From Zhengitettix transpicula (Eukaryota; Arthropoda; Insecta; Orthoptera; Tetrigidae), in NCBI GenBank assembly GCA_037074705.1, contig CM073591.1, forward strand, positions 6,254,087 to 6,318,086: DNA of 64,000 bases. The letters are read 5' to 3'. A program made the position numbers and the translations under genes. Position 1 is the stretch's first letter. The number at the start of each line of letters is the position of its first letter. This document shows, piece by piece, positions 1 through 13,664 of this stretch. The notes under the pieces were generated by a model. That model had not been told where the DNA came from. It saw only the letters and a program-made list of their open reading frames with translations, and searched no databases.

Positions 1-1173
<1,173 letters not shown>

Positions 1174-1780
1174 GGTTGAACGGAATATCAGGGTGGCATC
1201 ACGCACCACCACGGCCACCCGACATACGCCTAAGCTGACGATCAGCGAGGAGGGTTCCCGTGGGGACAGTATATCTGCCTAATGTTGTCACCACGGGATC
1301 CGAAGATGTCTGCCTAATGCTATTTCCGAGATGCCTAGTTGCTCTGGCTACATGTTTTAGTACATATTTAAGTCATAGCTCGGTGCATATCTGAACCTTC
1401 TGTTTAAGCCAAGCCATAAGCATTGTCGATGTACGTGGTAGTTCGGTTGGTGTCAGAATTTTTTTAAGAAAATAATATAAACATTTGTGTATGTGTGTGT
1501 CTAATAGCGGCACTCCACGCTCATACACGAGTTCATTAGATTGCTTGCGGCCAGTGAGACCGCTGTCTTTCCAGCCGCTTTTGTACATTTCTGGAACACT
1601 ACTGTATCGTTAAATCTGATGACATTTCTGTTGATGCACCTCTAGGGATACGTGCAACTACTGCGGAGTTTGTACTTAATTAAGGCAGTACTCTGCCTGC
1701 TTGCACATGTATATATGCATATTGTACATTATTTATACATGCATGTGTATATATGTATGTTTTGGACATACATATGTGAT

Positions 1781-1783
<3 letters not shown>

Positions 1784-1862
<79 letters not shown>
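1784..1862. repeat. (TA)n microsatellite
   Basis: About 78 bases of uninterrupted TA. Open frames across it (YIYIYI) are an artefact of the repeat. Confidence 0.98.
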
Positions 1863-1866
<4 letters not shown>

Positions 1867-2187
1867 ACATTGACATATGTATGGACTATCTTTGTTTGTT
1901 GGTTGAAGCAAGTACTTTGGTCTGCTTTCTACTAAAGAGGAGACATACTGTCATTTACTGACTATTATATGCACTGTTCTACGCTTCCATTGTACACAGT
2001 GAGGCCTACATAGAAAGAGAGGTGAAGCATTCTGTGTTAGGTGTGAACAGATTTACGGGTGTTTGTTTGTTATTGTTGTTATCTTTGTCACAGTTGCCAG
2101 TGTGACTTGCACACATTTATTCAGATTTATATAGTTGAAGCATCAATATTAAATGTCCAAATAAATGCCAACCTCTTACTACTTAAT

Positions 2188-2189
<2 letters not shown>

Positions 2190-2237
<48 letters not shown>
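2190..2237. repeat. (TA)n microsatellite
   Basis: Uninterrupted AT/TA tract of about 48 bases followed by imperfect ACATGTATA repeats. Confidence 0.97.
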
Positions 2238-2242
<5 letters not shown>

Positions 2243-4171
2243 GTATATACATATATATGTATTCATATACAAGAAAATTATTATACGTGTAAAGAGAAAT
2301 GAGTTTTTAAATGTTTGTACTTAATGTGTATGTATGTAAGATTTTAAGATGATAATATCTCATTTTTAATTACTGTTAAGGTGACATAGGTAATTGAAAT
2401 AGTAGAATGTTGATGTATTACAAATTTATGCACACTTTACTGAGAGCAGAGACACAAATATCTCACACACTTGAGATGAAAAAAACTGACACCTGCTGTC
2501 TAGTCATTGGGGGCGGAGCCCCCCGCACAATGTTGGGAGCTGAATTTCCTGCGTGGTGTACTGACGCACCAAGGTCTTGGCCTACACTTTGTTCACAAAT
2601 AACCTGTCCCGTAACTTGTATTTGACAAGTGGAATAACAGTATATTCTCATGGCGAGAACGATACATTACGAGGTTGACACATATTTCAATACTTTCAGG
2701 GGGGGAAATTTATATCCTTTCTCTGAGGAAAAAAAAAGATAACAGCTTTAAAGCTTTGCTGCATAATACTTATACCATTCTAAGCACATGCATGATGTGG
2801 GTGCTTGCAATAAATGTAGGGCACAAAACGGTTTAGAATTGAAGCAGCCAACATGTACTCAACATTTGTACAGCACTCACTCTCATTTGTGATGTCTCAA
2901 ATTCAGTCCATGTGAATTTGAGGAGTGTTTGAAACAGATCAAGATGGTGTCGATTCACTAATACTCACAATTCTGTTCCGAAGAATAGTTAGAAGAAGAG
3001 AGTTTTCGGAGGGACACCTACACGTCGTCGAGTCCTCCTTGTCGTAGGGTAGTGCTTCAAGCAATAGCTAGGCATGAATGTGTGTACTTGTGAGTGTGAA
3101 ACAGTGTGAGATGGCCTCTGTGTTATAATCTCTGCTTGCTAGCCGTCCTGCCCCAGTAGCCGTCATCATCGGGAACCTCGAGGAGACGGTCGTGGTACTG
3201 TCTGGTTCCGGGTTCCCTCCTCCACTCAGGATGAGCCGGACCTTTGTTATGTTCTCATTTGTCTAATGTTAGTATGAAGAGTTAAGATCTGAAGCTTTAT
3301 ATTTTTACTCAAGTTTGATTTGTGTGGCGTCCGGTCCACCTGAAGATGATGAGAAACCTGAGTCCTCGGTAAGCTGCCATGGGTCATCTTCGCTTCCTAG
3401 TCTCGACATTGCCCTAGTTCTCCCGTCCTGTGACCTCCCACTGTACCTAATGCGATGTGAAATATAAACGCTATATGTATGTTTTCTAGGGATGAATTAT
3501 TTAATAATCAATGGAAATAGTACAATATTTATCCTGTTATTTTCCCGTCAAATTGTGGAAATGCGTTTAATGTTACATGTAGCACTGAATGTTTTCTAGA
3601 TCCTCCTCCTTTGAATCCCATATAATCTTCATTAGTGATGTTGTGTATAGTGAAAGAATGCTTCCGCACTTTAGCGCATCTTCACTTTACAATTTTCCAC
3701 AAGCATAATTATTAATACTTTCTTCCAAAGTAAGAACTTTTGGAACTGGCAAATTTTTGTAAAGCTAATATTGAAGACACATTGTTTCTTTAATAAAATG
3801 CTTCTTTTCTCAGACACTGACATTTTGTAGGGTACCGGTCGCACAGTATTTTGTCATTAGACGCGGCCAGGTGTATTCTCCACGTCTGAGTTGCAGGCTG
3901 GTTGCCCGGACTTTCTGGGTGAACATTGGACGTGGAAGTTACACCTGGCAGGATTTCCTTCCCATCTTCACACTAGCAAGTAGTGCCGTGGCATGCGGCA
4001 AATGCGTATTTATTTAATTTATTATTTTCGTTTTCATCACGTTGAGGACATTGTCACACTTTCTTTCATTGTTTATTTATCCTTACATTTTGCTACATTT
4101 CTTTGTTTGTACTTACAAACTGCCTACGTCTCAATTGATATTGCTACTACAGACTGTGCCAAAGTAATAAA

Positions 4172-5056
4172 ATATTAGAGAAATATGTTAACATTCTAAT
4201 ATATTTATCAGTGTCCTCAGTATTATAATAGTTTGATTGCCAATTGGTGGTACTCCTTTTAATTTCATAGTTTCATTATCATGTAAAAATTAATTTAAAT
4301 AATTAAATGCATTCTATTTACTGTACTGTGATGCTTTTTTTTCAGTCTTGTTACCCTATAAATTCCTCTTTTAACTTTTGTTATCTGTATATCACTATAA
4401 TTGTGAAATTAATCTGATCATATTTATTAAAACTAAAGATTTTAAAAGTTTATTTGTTCATAATTAACTAGCACACAAAATATCCTGTTGTAAAGTGATA
4501 CTTATTTTTATGAAACATTAGAGCACGAAGTTGCTACTTCAGTAAGAACTAATATTTAAAGTTCATTTTTTGTGTCTAATATTTCTTTTAATATATTTGT
4601 TCACCAACTTCTAGAATTTCATTAGAAAAATAAGAATGCTATTCAATAACTATGTCATATATTAAATTTTTGTAAAGTTAACAAGCCTTTCATATTTATA
4701 GAAAGAATCTGGACAATAGAGAATCAAGACACGGGAAAGAATTGATAACATTGAGTATTTAAATAACTGCCGAGCATAATTTCAGAAGTAACTCATTATG
4801 AAGGGATATGGTTTGAATACATATAAACTGAATACAAAAAAGAAATTACACAGCTCTTTCTCCTATCAAGGTTGTTCAATAAGTTTGAACAGTGATATGT
4901 GTATCCCAAATAATAGTAATCATGCAAAGCATGCATGTCATTTTAAAAAAAATGAATTTGATGTTTCAAGCCAGGAAGATGTCATTGTTAGTGTAGCATA
5001 ACTCTCTGGACACTAACATGGCAAATCATGAAGGGTAATGTGTGGATAAACAGTTA
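4172..5056. other. AT-rich intergenic DNA, nothing recognised
   Basis: A low-GC stretch with scattered stop codons in all frames. I see no coding, RNA or mobile element signature in it. Confidence 0.6.
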
Positions 5057-5197
5057 TTGGGTTTCCATCGGGGTTGAGGTAAGCTTAAGCCACGACGTTA
5101 TGACGGGGTACACTGTTATCTTTCTCACTTCACTTGAGCAGAGTATGCCATCAAAACGTTGTGGCTTAAGCTTACCATAAAACAGATGGAAACCCAA
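5057..5197. mobile_element. Short inverted-repeat element (MITE-like)
   Basis: A 141-bp element with terminal inverted repeats of about 40 bp. The left end starts TTGGGTTTCCATC and contains GGTAAGCTTAAGCCAC. The right end is its reverse complement (GTGGCTTAAGCTTACC ... GATGGAAACCCAA). The arms differ at a few positions. I could not define a target-site duplication, so the superfamily is open. Confidence 0.8.
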
Positions 5198-7510
5198 GAA
5201 CCAAGGAAAATCTGCAATGTTTGACGACTAATGTGATTGGGAAATCAAGGTGTATGTAGACTGCAGTAATTATGCAGATATTAAAAATTAGCATGGAGAG
5301 CGGCATCAAACCAGTCAGTAAACTGATGACAAGAACAAAGTGATAGGCATACCTAAGTCGGTCACCAATCGATTGAAAATTTTCACAGTTGTGCTCCTGT
5401 GGCAGAAGAACTTGCTTTTGTCCTCTTAAAAGAATGAAAGACAAATGTTACTTCATGTCCTCCACATGTGCAAGTGTCTGGCAAGTCATCAGGTTTTGAT
5501 GTTTTGCCGATGATGATGGTGAAAATTGTCAATAACAAGAGGGCCGGGAAATCCCACAGCCCTTCAAAATTGAGTTTACAAAGAACAAAATTTGGAACAT
5601 ATTCATCTAACTGGTTGGGTGCGCATGATACAAACAACCGCCTTTGTCTTGAGAGTGTTTACCATCATTTTTGGAAAGTTTTCTGTGCGTGTCGCCTGGA
5701 CTGAGAGGTGTTGAATGAAGGAATAGTGTGGATCTCTGTATTGACGTGACGTCATCGGACGGCTGTTTCTGTCATTCAGTCTTGAACAATAATATAAGAA
5801 ACAAAAAAAGAATTAAATTTTGTATACTCATAATAAGCAACCACTTACTTGCACCATTGTTTCAAGCGACCTACTTTTGGACAAGTTTACTCCTACTTTC
5901 TGCCGAGAGCATTATCTTTAGCAATTGTTGCTTTACCTTAATGTGAAAAGGACGCTGTAAAAATATATTTGCAGAAATTGAAATGTAATACATCTGCGTT
6001 AAAAGTATATCAATTAGATAAATAAATATCCAAATTACAGACAAAAACGGGTGCTAATTAAATTGATTTAGCATTGATATTTTGACTATTTATTTAACTA
6101 AAGATTTTTTAACACTGGTTTTGTATTACCATTATATACATTTAGTGTTATATTTATTTTTGTCTCTATATATTTTTTTATTACGGAAAGAGTTTAGTTT
6201 GGAGCCACCATGGGTCGGAAAACCCCACTAATTTTATTGATAATACTAAAATTAAAAATAACATGTTTATAAAGACTATGGTAATGACAATCGCCAGCTT
6301 AATTACGTCACTACACTGACTAGTGTCTTCGGATGCGCAGTTTCACGGATGACGCCAGTGTACATGTAAGCAACAATGAGATTGTAGGTGCCATGTTGAA
6401 TGAGACAGAAATGGCCGTGATGAAGGTCCAACCGCCCATTCTTGGTCATCTGAGGTGGAGAGTACCAAGGTACTGTTTAAAAAGTTGTATTAAATTACTC
6501 AGATGTTGGAAATAAGTTTGATGTTCCATTAAACGTAGAAATGTAACTAGTAGGTGAAAAGTTAACTGACAGACTCTTTCAGTCAGACAGCCTTAAGAGG
6601 GTTCGAAATATTAAAATGAAACATTTACTTCTGCATTGAAAATTAATAATAGGAAAGATATTCTGTATCTGGCTATCTGTCTTCCAGAAACGTTGTGTGG
6701 TATTCATATCACCACTTCTTTCGTCTGTATTTGGCTATATTTCTTAGTATCAAGGGTTCAAAATATAATAATCAGAATCGTTGTTGTATTGCTAAGATCT
6801 GACGATTAATAATGGTTTTTTTTAATCATAAAAAAGTGTTAATGGCCTTCAAATATGTATGGTTAAAGAGATTAGTTCAGTTGAGGTTATTAGAGACCAG
6901 ATCAATTTCAATTAATATAAAAATAACCAATACAGAGTCCTCAGGTTTCTGGTTAAATATTTTAATTGCTGATGAATATGGGAATTGGGTGTCGGATGCT
7001 TCTCACCGAGTAAATTGATGTTTGTTAAAAATTAACCTAAAAAATGAGGACTGTGTACTGGTTACTTCCACATTAATTGAGATTATTTATAGTTATCAGA
7101 GATTTTAATTCATAGACACTTTGAATGTAGCTTGAATACATATTACATTATATCGCCAATAACTAACATAAGGTATTTGTAAAAAAAATGTTTAACTTGT
7201 CCACTTATTTGGGTGATGCACTTTTATTTGCTTATAGTTTGTCATATCTTATGATAATTAATTAGTGAGTTCTAACATAGTATGTAATTTAACTAGTTTA
7301 CCAGTTTTATTTGGCGACACTTGTTCCTATAGACTGTGTTGTAAATACCCTTAATTGAGATTAGAGTCGAGGTTAAAGTGTGAAGTCTGCTGTCACATTA
7401 TTGAAAGCAAACAGGGCCTGTGGCTCACAATGTTATTTATTTAATTGTGGGCACTACACAGACGTTTGTGCAGTTGTGTCGGTACTATGCATTTGGTTCA
7501 ATGTTTCTTC
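5198..7510. other. AT-rich intergenic DNA with one foldback arm
   Basis: No gene is recognised. At about 6661-6755 there is a single arm of the foldback family that is complete at 60565-60862 (shared blocks GAAACGTTGTGTGGTAT and GTCTGTATTTGGCTA). At about 6327-6360 a block with GGATGCGCAGT resembles the sequence near 8822. The rest is unassigned. Confidence 0.5.
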
Positions 7511-7765
7511 TTCTTCTTTGGCACTACAGCCCGGGGTGGGCCTCGGCCTCCTTCAAGAACTTCAGCCAGTGATCTCTATTATGAGTAACTTTCCTCCGAT
7601 TTCTGCATCCAACTCTTGCAGCTCCTTCTTCGATCCCCTGTTGCCAACGTAGCTTGGGGTCGTCCTCTTGGTCGCTTTCCTCCTGGTGGAGTACTTTCAG
7701 TGTAGGGTCATTATCATTCAATCTTGCAACATGTCCAGCCCACCTGAGTCTACTTAACTTAATGA
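7511..7765 (-). pseudogene. LINE ORF2 C-terminal remnant
   Basis: On the - strand the sequence reads RWAGHVARLNDND, then PKLRWQQGIEEGA and RDHWLKFLKEAEAHPGL. This is the common tail of insect LINE reverse transcriptases (...LRWAGHV.RM...GRP+LRW.D.VE.D...W...A.DR..W......A..HPGL). No RT domain is present, so it is a 5'-truncated dead copy. After the ORF end the - strand reads into repeated GAAGAA, a usual 3' end for such elements. The clade (RTE/CR1/Jockey-like) cannot be set from the tail. Confidence 0.8.
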
Positions 7766-8630
7766 ACTTTATAATGTGGTACGATGCTTACCTGCAATTT
7801 AAATGTGATATTGTTACATAATACAATTCTCGATTCAATATAATATAAAACTTTAACAAGAGATTAATTTGGTAATATAATATAATATTATTTTATTTAA
7901 GTATTCTAATTGGATGAATAAATAGCCAAATAACGGAGGGACTATTTTATTTTATGATATTTAAGTACTTTTATTTCTTCTTGAATACATATTGTAGTGA
8001 ATAACAACCTTACGTGGCCGCCCTTGTGTCCGCGGGCCTGAGAAGGAATACATTAAACGAGCACGTGTGCCTGCCCGAGAGGCCAAAAGAAATCGCAGGT
8101 ACGTGTCCCTTTTTTTTTCATCGTTTGGGGGGGGGGGGGCGGAGTATGAATAAACACTCCGATCCCGGGTGAAAGTGGACAGATGCAGGCAGACAGACAG
8201 AGAGAGGCCGGAAAGTGGAGTGAGAGAGGCGAGAGGGTGGACAATTCAGGCTAGCGGGAAGCAACAAAGGTTTTTTGGAGAGACGTCCATCGTGTGGAGG
8301 CCGAAGAAGATGTGCTGCTTACTACACGACAAGTGACCCACTGCTGACGCCACAAGTTAAAGTAAGGATCACCATTTCTGTAAAGTGCCTTCAAAAGTTG
8401 AATTTTTTAACACAGTGCGGAAATAGGCTCTGTTCTTGAACAGCTACAGAGCCGCCCACATTACCCTGTAGAGGAGGAGGATTTTTTATAACGAAGCCGG
8501 AGGTAATGATAATTTTTTTGCAAACTATATGTATTGCTGCTGGCGCCAAATAATATTTTTTTAAATGTATTTTTGTATTTTCATGTAATAAAGTTTTTTT
8601 TTTATATTTAGTAATAGAGGCTAATCATTA
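7766..8630. other. Intergenic DNA, nothing recognised
   Basis: An AT-rich first part is followed by GC-richer DNA from about 8010 with a poly(G) tract near 8128-8138. No coding or mobile signature is recognised. The composition shift near 8.0 kb marks the start of the repeat-dense part of the window. Confidence 0.5.
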
Positions 8631-8631
8631 C

Positions 8632-8633
<2 letters not shown>

Positions 8634-8684
<51 letters not shown>
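8634..8684. repeat. (TA)n microsatellite
   Basis: About 50 bases of uninterrupted AT/TA followed by GTGTGTG. Confidence 0.97.
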
Positions 8685-8688
<4 letters not shown>

Positions 8689-8689
8689 G

Positions 8690-9868
8690 TGTGTCTGTTA
8701 TGGATTAACACACATGAGTTGGAAACTTTGCTGGCGATCAACATCTGAAATTATACACACGTAATGCACTTTTAAATTCTAATAAAAGGAATCGGTTCGC
8801 AATGACGTCATCAATGACGCATCGGATGCGCAGTGACGTTATCCGTGTTACTGCGCATCTAGAAACCCTTACACCAGCGCAGTCACGTAAAAGTTGACAT
8901 TTACTGTTCAGATATATTCTTTCTGTGTATTTTAAACTGCTAATTACCATCCTAGTGATTTTATTGTCAATTTAATTAATCATAGAATTTATTACATTTA
9001 TAATAATAATAATAATAAACCCCTGTTGTCAGTCAAAAAACCAATGCTAGTAATTTTATTGTTTTATCTTATTACGGCTGTTTATCTACAAATATCCAGA
9101 ATGTTATTCAAAAAAGCCTGAATATCTGCAGGCTTCAAATCTGTTAATTCTTTGTCTTATTTTGTTAAATAAAAACCCCCTAAAGATTGTCTTAATACTA
9201 CGAATTCCCATAATCTTGTTAATACGATGATTGCTCGTGTTGTTATAACGGCCAGACTAAACGATCTTTGTTGAGTAGAATTAATAAAACATAGTTTCCA
9301 CCTTATAATAATAATATAAGGAGGTTCACACAAAGTGTAAAGTGATTTGGGTCACTCCTTTCCAAAATTCTGTCACTGATCTTCTGGAACAGCAACATGC
9401 GTGATGTCGGCCACACACCGTTTCACATCTGGCTGGTGATGAACCCGTGCACGGGGGGGGGGGGGGGTGACTGTGTGTCCTCCGTTAGTTTGTCATCATC
9501 ATGGCGGCTGTGGTACTGTAGGAATCGTCCCACATCTGCCTCTCCTTTATCTCTTGGATCACGTGTTGACATGCAGCTGTTCATCGCAGGTTCCCACATG
9601 CAACGCGTGATGGCGCGACACACGGGGCTGCATCTTCTTCAGAATAGTTACTAAACACTGTTTGGATCTCGTCGTTCCCCCTGCAATGTTGGCAGCGCTG
9701 TTACGGAGGGGTTCATCAGCCATGGCCGAAGATCACACCAGTCGATCGGAACGTCTGTTCCACTTTTAAAGTTAATTGCTCAACGTTAACGTTCGTTCAA
9801 CCGAGATGTGACACGGGGGCCGTGCATGTTAGATGAAAGGGGGACGAAATGAGCTGATGCTGTAATCT
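8690..9868. other. Intergenic DNA, nothing recognised
   Basis: It contains GATGACGTCA-like and GCGCAGTGACG-type motifs near 8800-8890, a poly(G) tract at about 9450-9467, and no supported gene. Confidence 0.5.
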
Positions 9869-10002
9869 GGAATCCTTTGTTTCCTTTCGTCAGGTGATTA
9901 AAAACGCAAAGAGTCCCCGGGTACGAACTCGTAGTTCGTGACCTCGATTGTCGCGGGCTGTCGCGGTTTTTAGTCACCTGGCTAAAGGAAACAAAGGATT
10001 CC
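9869..10002. mobile_element. Foldback element (inverted repeat about 134 bp)
   Basis: The left arm begins GGAATCCTTTGTTTCCTTT and runs through CAGGTGATTAAAAACG. The right arm is its reverse complement, ending AAAGGAAACAAAGGATTCC, with a few differences. The centre carries ACGAACTCGTAGTTCGT. A truncated REP1 copy begins about 24 bases to the right. Confidence 0.8.
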
Positions 10003-10025
10003 ACAGAAAAACGTTGCAGTGTGAT

Positions 10026-10358
10026 GTCGGCCAGCTGCCCTCCTAAAGTGGTCGAGGCACGGAGAGGGGGAAATGCTGCGTCCCCACACAGAGCAAACTA
10101 CGCTCCCGCCATCCAGGGGAAAGGGCGTGGGACAAGTAGCCCAATGCCCGACAGGTTTTTCTGGGGTTTGTCCAGCATTACTTTTAGGCGAATTGCCGGG
10201 TAGGATCCTTAAACCATAGCCCCGGGGGCCCGTAGTCAACCCTTGGCTACCTTCCTCTACCCTTCTGCATCCCCCCTTTCAAATCCCTTCCTATGCTATT
10301 AAAGGGGCGTTGCCACCACGTGGATTACCCTCATGGAGCCTGTTGCCCTAAAAAAAAG
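10026..10358 (+). mobile_element. REP1 retroposon copy 1, 5' truncated
   Basis: It begins inside the family consensus at GGCCAGCTGCC and runs to the 3' end CCTGTTGCCCTAAAAAAAA. A missing 5' part with an intact A-rich tail is what target-primed reverse transcription leaves. Confidence 0.85.
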
Positions 10359-10371
10359 GAAGGTGGAAGGT

Positions 10372-10876
10372 TTCTTGAGAGATACGAAGGGGCTACATTT
10401 GGGGATGCCTCCTCCTCTCTCCGTTTCTGAACTAAGGTTCCCACAAGCCGAGGCCTGTTCTGAGAGGTGTATGTTCCGGGATCACAGACCTTGGGCATAC
10501 GGTAAGAAGTTGTCCGCTATTCCCATTGGAACAGTCGGCCAGCTGCCTCCTAAACCGGTCAAGGAACGGAGAGGGGGAAAGCTGCGTCCCCACACAGAGC
10601 AAACCCCCTCTCCCGCCATCCAGGGAAGGGCGTGGGACAAGTACCCAATGCCCGACCTACCTGATGTAGGTTTTTCTAGGGTTTGTCCTGCATTACTTTT
10701 AGGCGAATGTCGGGTAGGATCCTTAACCCATAGCCCGGGGGCCCCCTAGTTTACCCTTGGCTACCTTCCTCTACCCTTCCGCATCCCCCCTTTCAAATCC
10801 CTTCCTATGCTATTAAAGGGGAGTTTCCACCATGTGGATTACCCTCATGTAGCCTGTTGATCTAAAAAAGAAAAAT
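10372..10876 (+). mobile_element. REP1 retroposon copy 2, nearly full length
   Basis: It runs from GAGAGATACGAAGGGGCTAC to GTAGCCTGTTGATCTAAAAAAG. The hairpin head is missing. Copies 1 and 2 are in tandem, both + strand. Confidence 0.85.
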
Positions 10877-10967
10877 GTCGGTTACACGGCTGTTTTATTT
10901 ATGTAATTAGTGTATTTTTAACACCGACGTCTTATATTTTAATTTCAAATGTGTCCCACTCCGCATA

Positions 10968-11098
10968 TTGGAAAATAATTAAATTCTGGATGAAATTCTC
11001 TCGGGATTCCAGCCGGGTGAGATTGTCGGATGCTCGCGACGTTTCGATAACATTCATCGTTATCATCTTCTAGCGAAGTGCCGAGTTGGGGGGTCGTA
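10968..11098 (-). repeat. Left arm of an inverted repeat flanking a LINE fragment
   Basis: Its reverse complement reads CCAACTCGGCACTTCGC, GATGATAACGATGAATGTTA, TCGAAACGTCG, then CCGACAATCTCACC. The same blocks occur in + orientation at about 12598-12712. Confidence 0.85.
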
Positions 11099-11132
11099 CC
11101 GCCTTCTTATATGGCCTTGCGGGGGTAGTCTT

Positions 11133-12037
11133 GATGTCGCGAAAGCCTTCGACTCCGTCTGGCAGTCGGGGCTTATGTTCAAGTTGGCGCGGTCCGCCGT
11201 TCCAAGTTGCTACGTGCGCATCATAGGTCACTACCTTCAGATGCGAACCTTCTCAGTAAGGGTGGGCGAGGTTCTTTCATCAAGAAGGAGCAATCTGGCT
11301 GGCGTACCGCAGGGCAGCGTCCTCGGGCCTGTCCTGTACAACGTCTTCACCGCGGACATCCCGAAGCCAGGAACTGGAGCAGACATCGCGCAGAACGCGG
11401 ACGACACTGCAATCATCACGGCATCGTGGGACGAGCACGTCGTGGGAAAGCTACTCAACCTGGGCCTGGAGAAGATTCATCGGTGGGCCACCAACTGAAC
11501 GGTGAAGATCAACGCGTCGAAGATCCAGGCGCTGATGATCACCCGACGTCGACCGGACAAACCTGTTCTGCGGCTCTTTGGAGAAGTTATCCCGTGGACT
11601 ACGAAAGCTAAGTATCTGGGGGTAACCTTATATATGGAGGCAGCACGTTAATGATATTAAAAAAGGTACCAGCTAGGTTAAATGTCTTATACCCGATTTA
11701 TAATTCCAGTTGGAAGCTGTCACCGAGAGTGGGGCTCTCCATCTACATGTCGCTCATCCGACCGATCATGGAGTAGGCCTCACCAGCACGGGCCTGCGCT
11801 GCGGTGTCCCACATGGAGACGATCTTCACCCTGGAGAGGAAGTGCCTCCAGCGAGCCTGCATCTCCCGCCACGGACATTAACGCCGTAGTCTGGGACCTG
11901 GCAGGGATGAGCAACCTGTGGGAGCGGATACTTGAAAACTCCGTAAGGTTTTATGGAAGGGCCCATGAGTCTAGCAATGAGCTGGTCTCATCGCTAAGCT
12001 GCTACGACCCTGAAAACAAAGGTAAACAGGAACCGAC
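11133..12037 (+). pseudogene. Jockey-clade LINE reverse transcriptase fragment
   Basis: The + strand encodes the second half of a Jockey-type ORF2. Motif A reads DVAKAFDSVW, followed by GVPQGSVLGPVLYNVF (motif B). The catalytic box is ADDT with the preceding Tyr changed to Asn (NADD). A TGA at about 11496 interrupts the frame, which resumes with INASKIQALMITRRRPD and KYLGVTLYM. After further frame breaks RPIME and LERKCLQRACISRH are visible, and the C-terminal part reads SVRFYGRAHESSNELV and CYDPENK. These match the thumb and tail order of Jockey elements (family knowledge). It is 5' truncated and dead. Confidence 0.9.
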
Positions 12038-12594
12038 CCCTGTCGATCTTCCTGTAAGTATCGCTCTGTTATTTTAAATATTAATTAATTTACTAGGCAA
12101 CTTACGAGCCCCTTTACAGCTTGTACGTCAATGTGATAAATATTAACCATTCTCAGATCCTTCTGAATCATTCTTTTGATATATATACATATACGATAAC
12201 TTTAATTTAAATATTATAAATTTTATATTTATTTACTCCCTTATTTATTTTTCATCCCCCCCCCTTTCCCCTCCGGAAAATTAGAAAGAACGGAGAGCGT
12301 CGGCCGAGAAACGTAGCGGAAGGCGATGAACTTACAACAGCAACAGCGGTGTAAGTGTGAATGAATGAGTGTATGAATGAGATTGTGAATCCAACCGTTA
12401 GGTAGCCGTAAAGGCATTTACAATTGTTATGTATGAATGTTTTAACCAAATAATGACATTTTAGTAATGACAGAATATTAGTATGTTATAGGCATAATAT
12501 ATGACGTCATCGCGGAGCAGATTCCACGAGGAAGGAACTCCGACTACTAGAAGAGGAGGCTGGACCTCCAGTTAGATGTCACCGCTGCTGCTGC
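12038..12594. other. Intergenic DNA, nothing recognised
   Basis: An AT-rich part (12060-12240) with a C-run near 12257 is followed by moderately GC-rich DNA. No gene is supported. Confidence 0.5.
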
Positions 12595-12597
12595 TGC

Positions 12598-12712
12598 CCC
12601 CAACTCGGCACTTCGCCAGAAGATGATAACCATGAATGTTATCGAAACGTCGCCAGCATCGGACAATCTCACCTGGCTGGAATACCGAGAGAATTTCATC
12701 CAACATTTACAC
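12598..12712 (+). repeat. Right arm of the inverted repeat flanking the LINE fragment
   Basis: It matches the reverse complement of 10968-11098 over about 115 bases (CCAACTCGGCACTTCGCC, ATGAATGTTATCGAAACGTC, AGAGAATTTCATCCA). The arms face each other across the LINE fragment. Confidence 0.85.
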
Positions 12713-13097
12713 CGGGAAATCCTACGTTTGACTATTATTACCTTTTATTTAAATCAAGTTTAGATGTCGGGAAATAATTATATTAGGGCGTTTGAGTATG
12801 TCATTGGCCTTTTTTCCCCTTCCAGTTGATGTCGTTGGTGTCGCATTGTTTTTGAGTTTTATTTGGCTTATAAATAAATACTTCACGGCTACCGTTTAAG
12901 TGGACCCGATACCTGGAGACAGAGTTTATTCCAAAATATATTTGGTTGGCCCCCAACGCCCCATCCTGAGATTAACGGCCCCATGTTGTTCTCTAAGAGG
13001 TTGTGATGCAGATATCAAACAACATGCACAATAAAATAATTATCCAATTAATGCGAATTAGTGATAAATCAGACCTAATTACATTTGTTGCATAAAA
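12713..13097. other. Intergenic DNA with a divergent partial repeat
   Basis: Positions about 12985-13085 (TTCTCTAAGAGGTTGTGATG through AATCAGACCTAATTA) resemble, in reverse, part of the tandem unit at 20803-22526 and the copy at 29290-29610. Nothing else is recognised. Confidence 0.45.
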
Positions 13098-13664
13098 ATT
13101 GTATATATATATTGTAATATCCACTAAAGAAGGACATGAATTTTGTTCTGATTTCATGAGATTTGTTTACCAACTCCGAGTGGGGATTCTTGAGTGGTTT
13201 GTAGAAAAGAAAGATAATAATAAAATGAGGGATAAGTGGCTTTTAGAGAAGGGGAGGACTATAATTGGGCGTTTAGCGGCTCCTAGGGCTAAATGGTTGT
13301 GACCGACATCTGGACGACGGGACCCTAAATGCATGATGACAGGAGTTTTATGGACATACAATTATATTAAAAGGAAACTTACAACCTCTCTGGTCCATTC
13401 TATATATTGTAATAACCAGTAAAGAAGGACATGAATTCGTTTCTTATTTTTGTCAGATTTGTTTTACCAACTCAGACTGGGGATCCTTGTACATATAAGA
13501 GATAATGATAAAATGAGGGATAAGTGGCTCTTAGAGAAGAGGAGGACTATAATTGAGCATTTTTGCGGCTCTTAGGGCTAAATGGCTGTGACCAACATCT
13601 GGACGACGGAACCCTGAAAGGCACCATAACAGATGGACGACGCAATTATATTGAAAGGAGATGC
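13098..13664. repeat. Direct duplication of an unit of about 296 bp
   Basis: Two diverged copies, about 13098-13378 and 13399-13664, share AAAGAAGGACATGAATT, AAAATGAGGGATAAGTGGC, GGACTATAATTG and CATCTGGACGACGG at a spacing of about 296. The function and family are not recognised. Confidence 0.8.

Larger units (their letters stand above)
1174..4171 (+). other. Pkc98E 3' UTR / downstream region with candidate poly(A) signals
   Basis: No coding sequence is recognised here. AATAAA hexamers on the + strand lie at 2185-2190, 2809-2814, 3792-3797 and 4166-4171; any could end the kinase transcript and I cannot choose among them. The stretch is AT-rich apart from a GC-richer patch at about 3000-3450, whose short open frames match nothing I know. 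Two long TA tracts interrupt it. Confidence 0.5.

Noticed and set aside
1652..2292. Open frames with long YIYIYI runs
   Set aside because: They read through (TA)n microsatellites; no stops arise in such tracts by composition.
9982..10749. Possible Cys/Pro-rich protein
   Set aside because: It lies wholly within REP1 copies 1 and 2.
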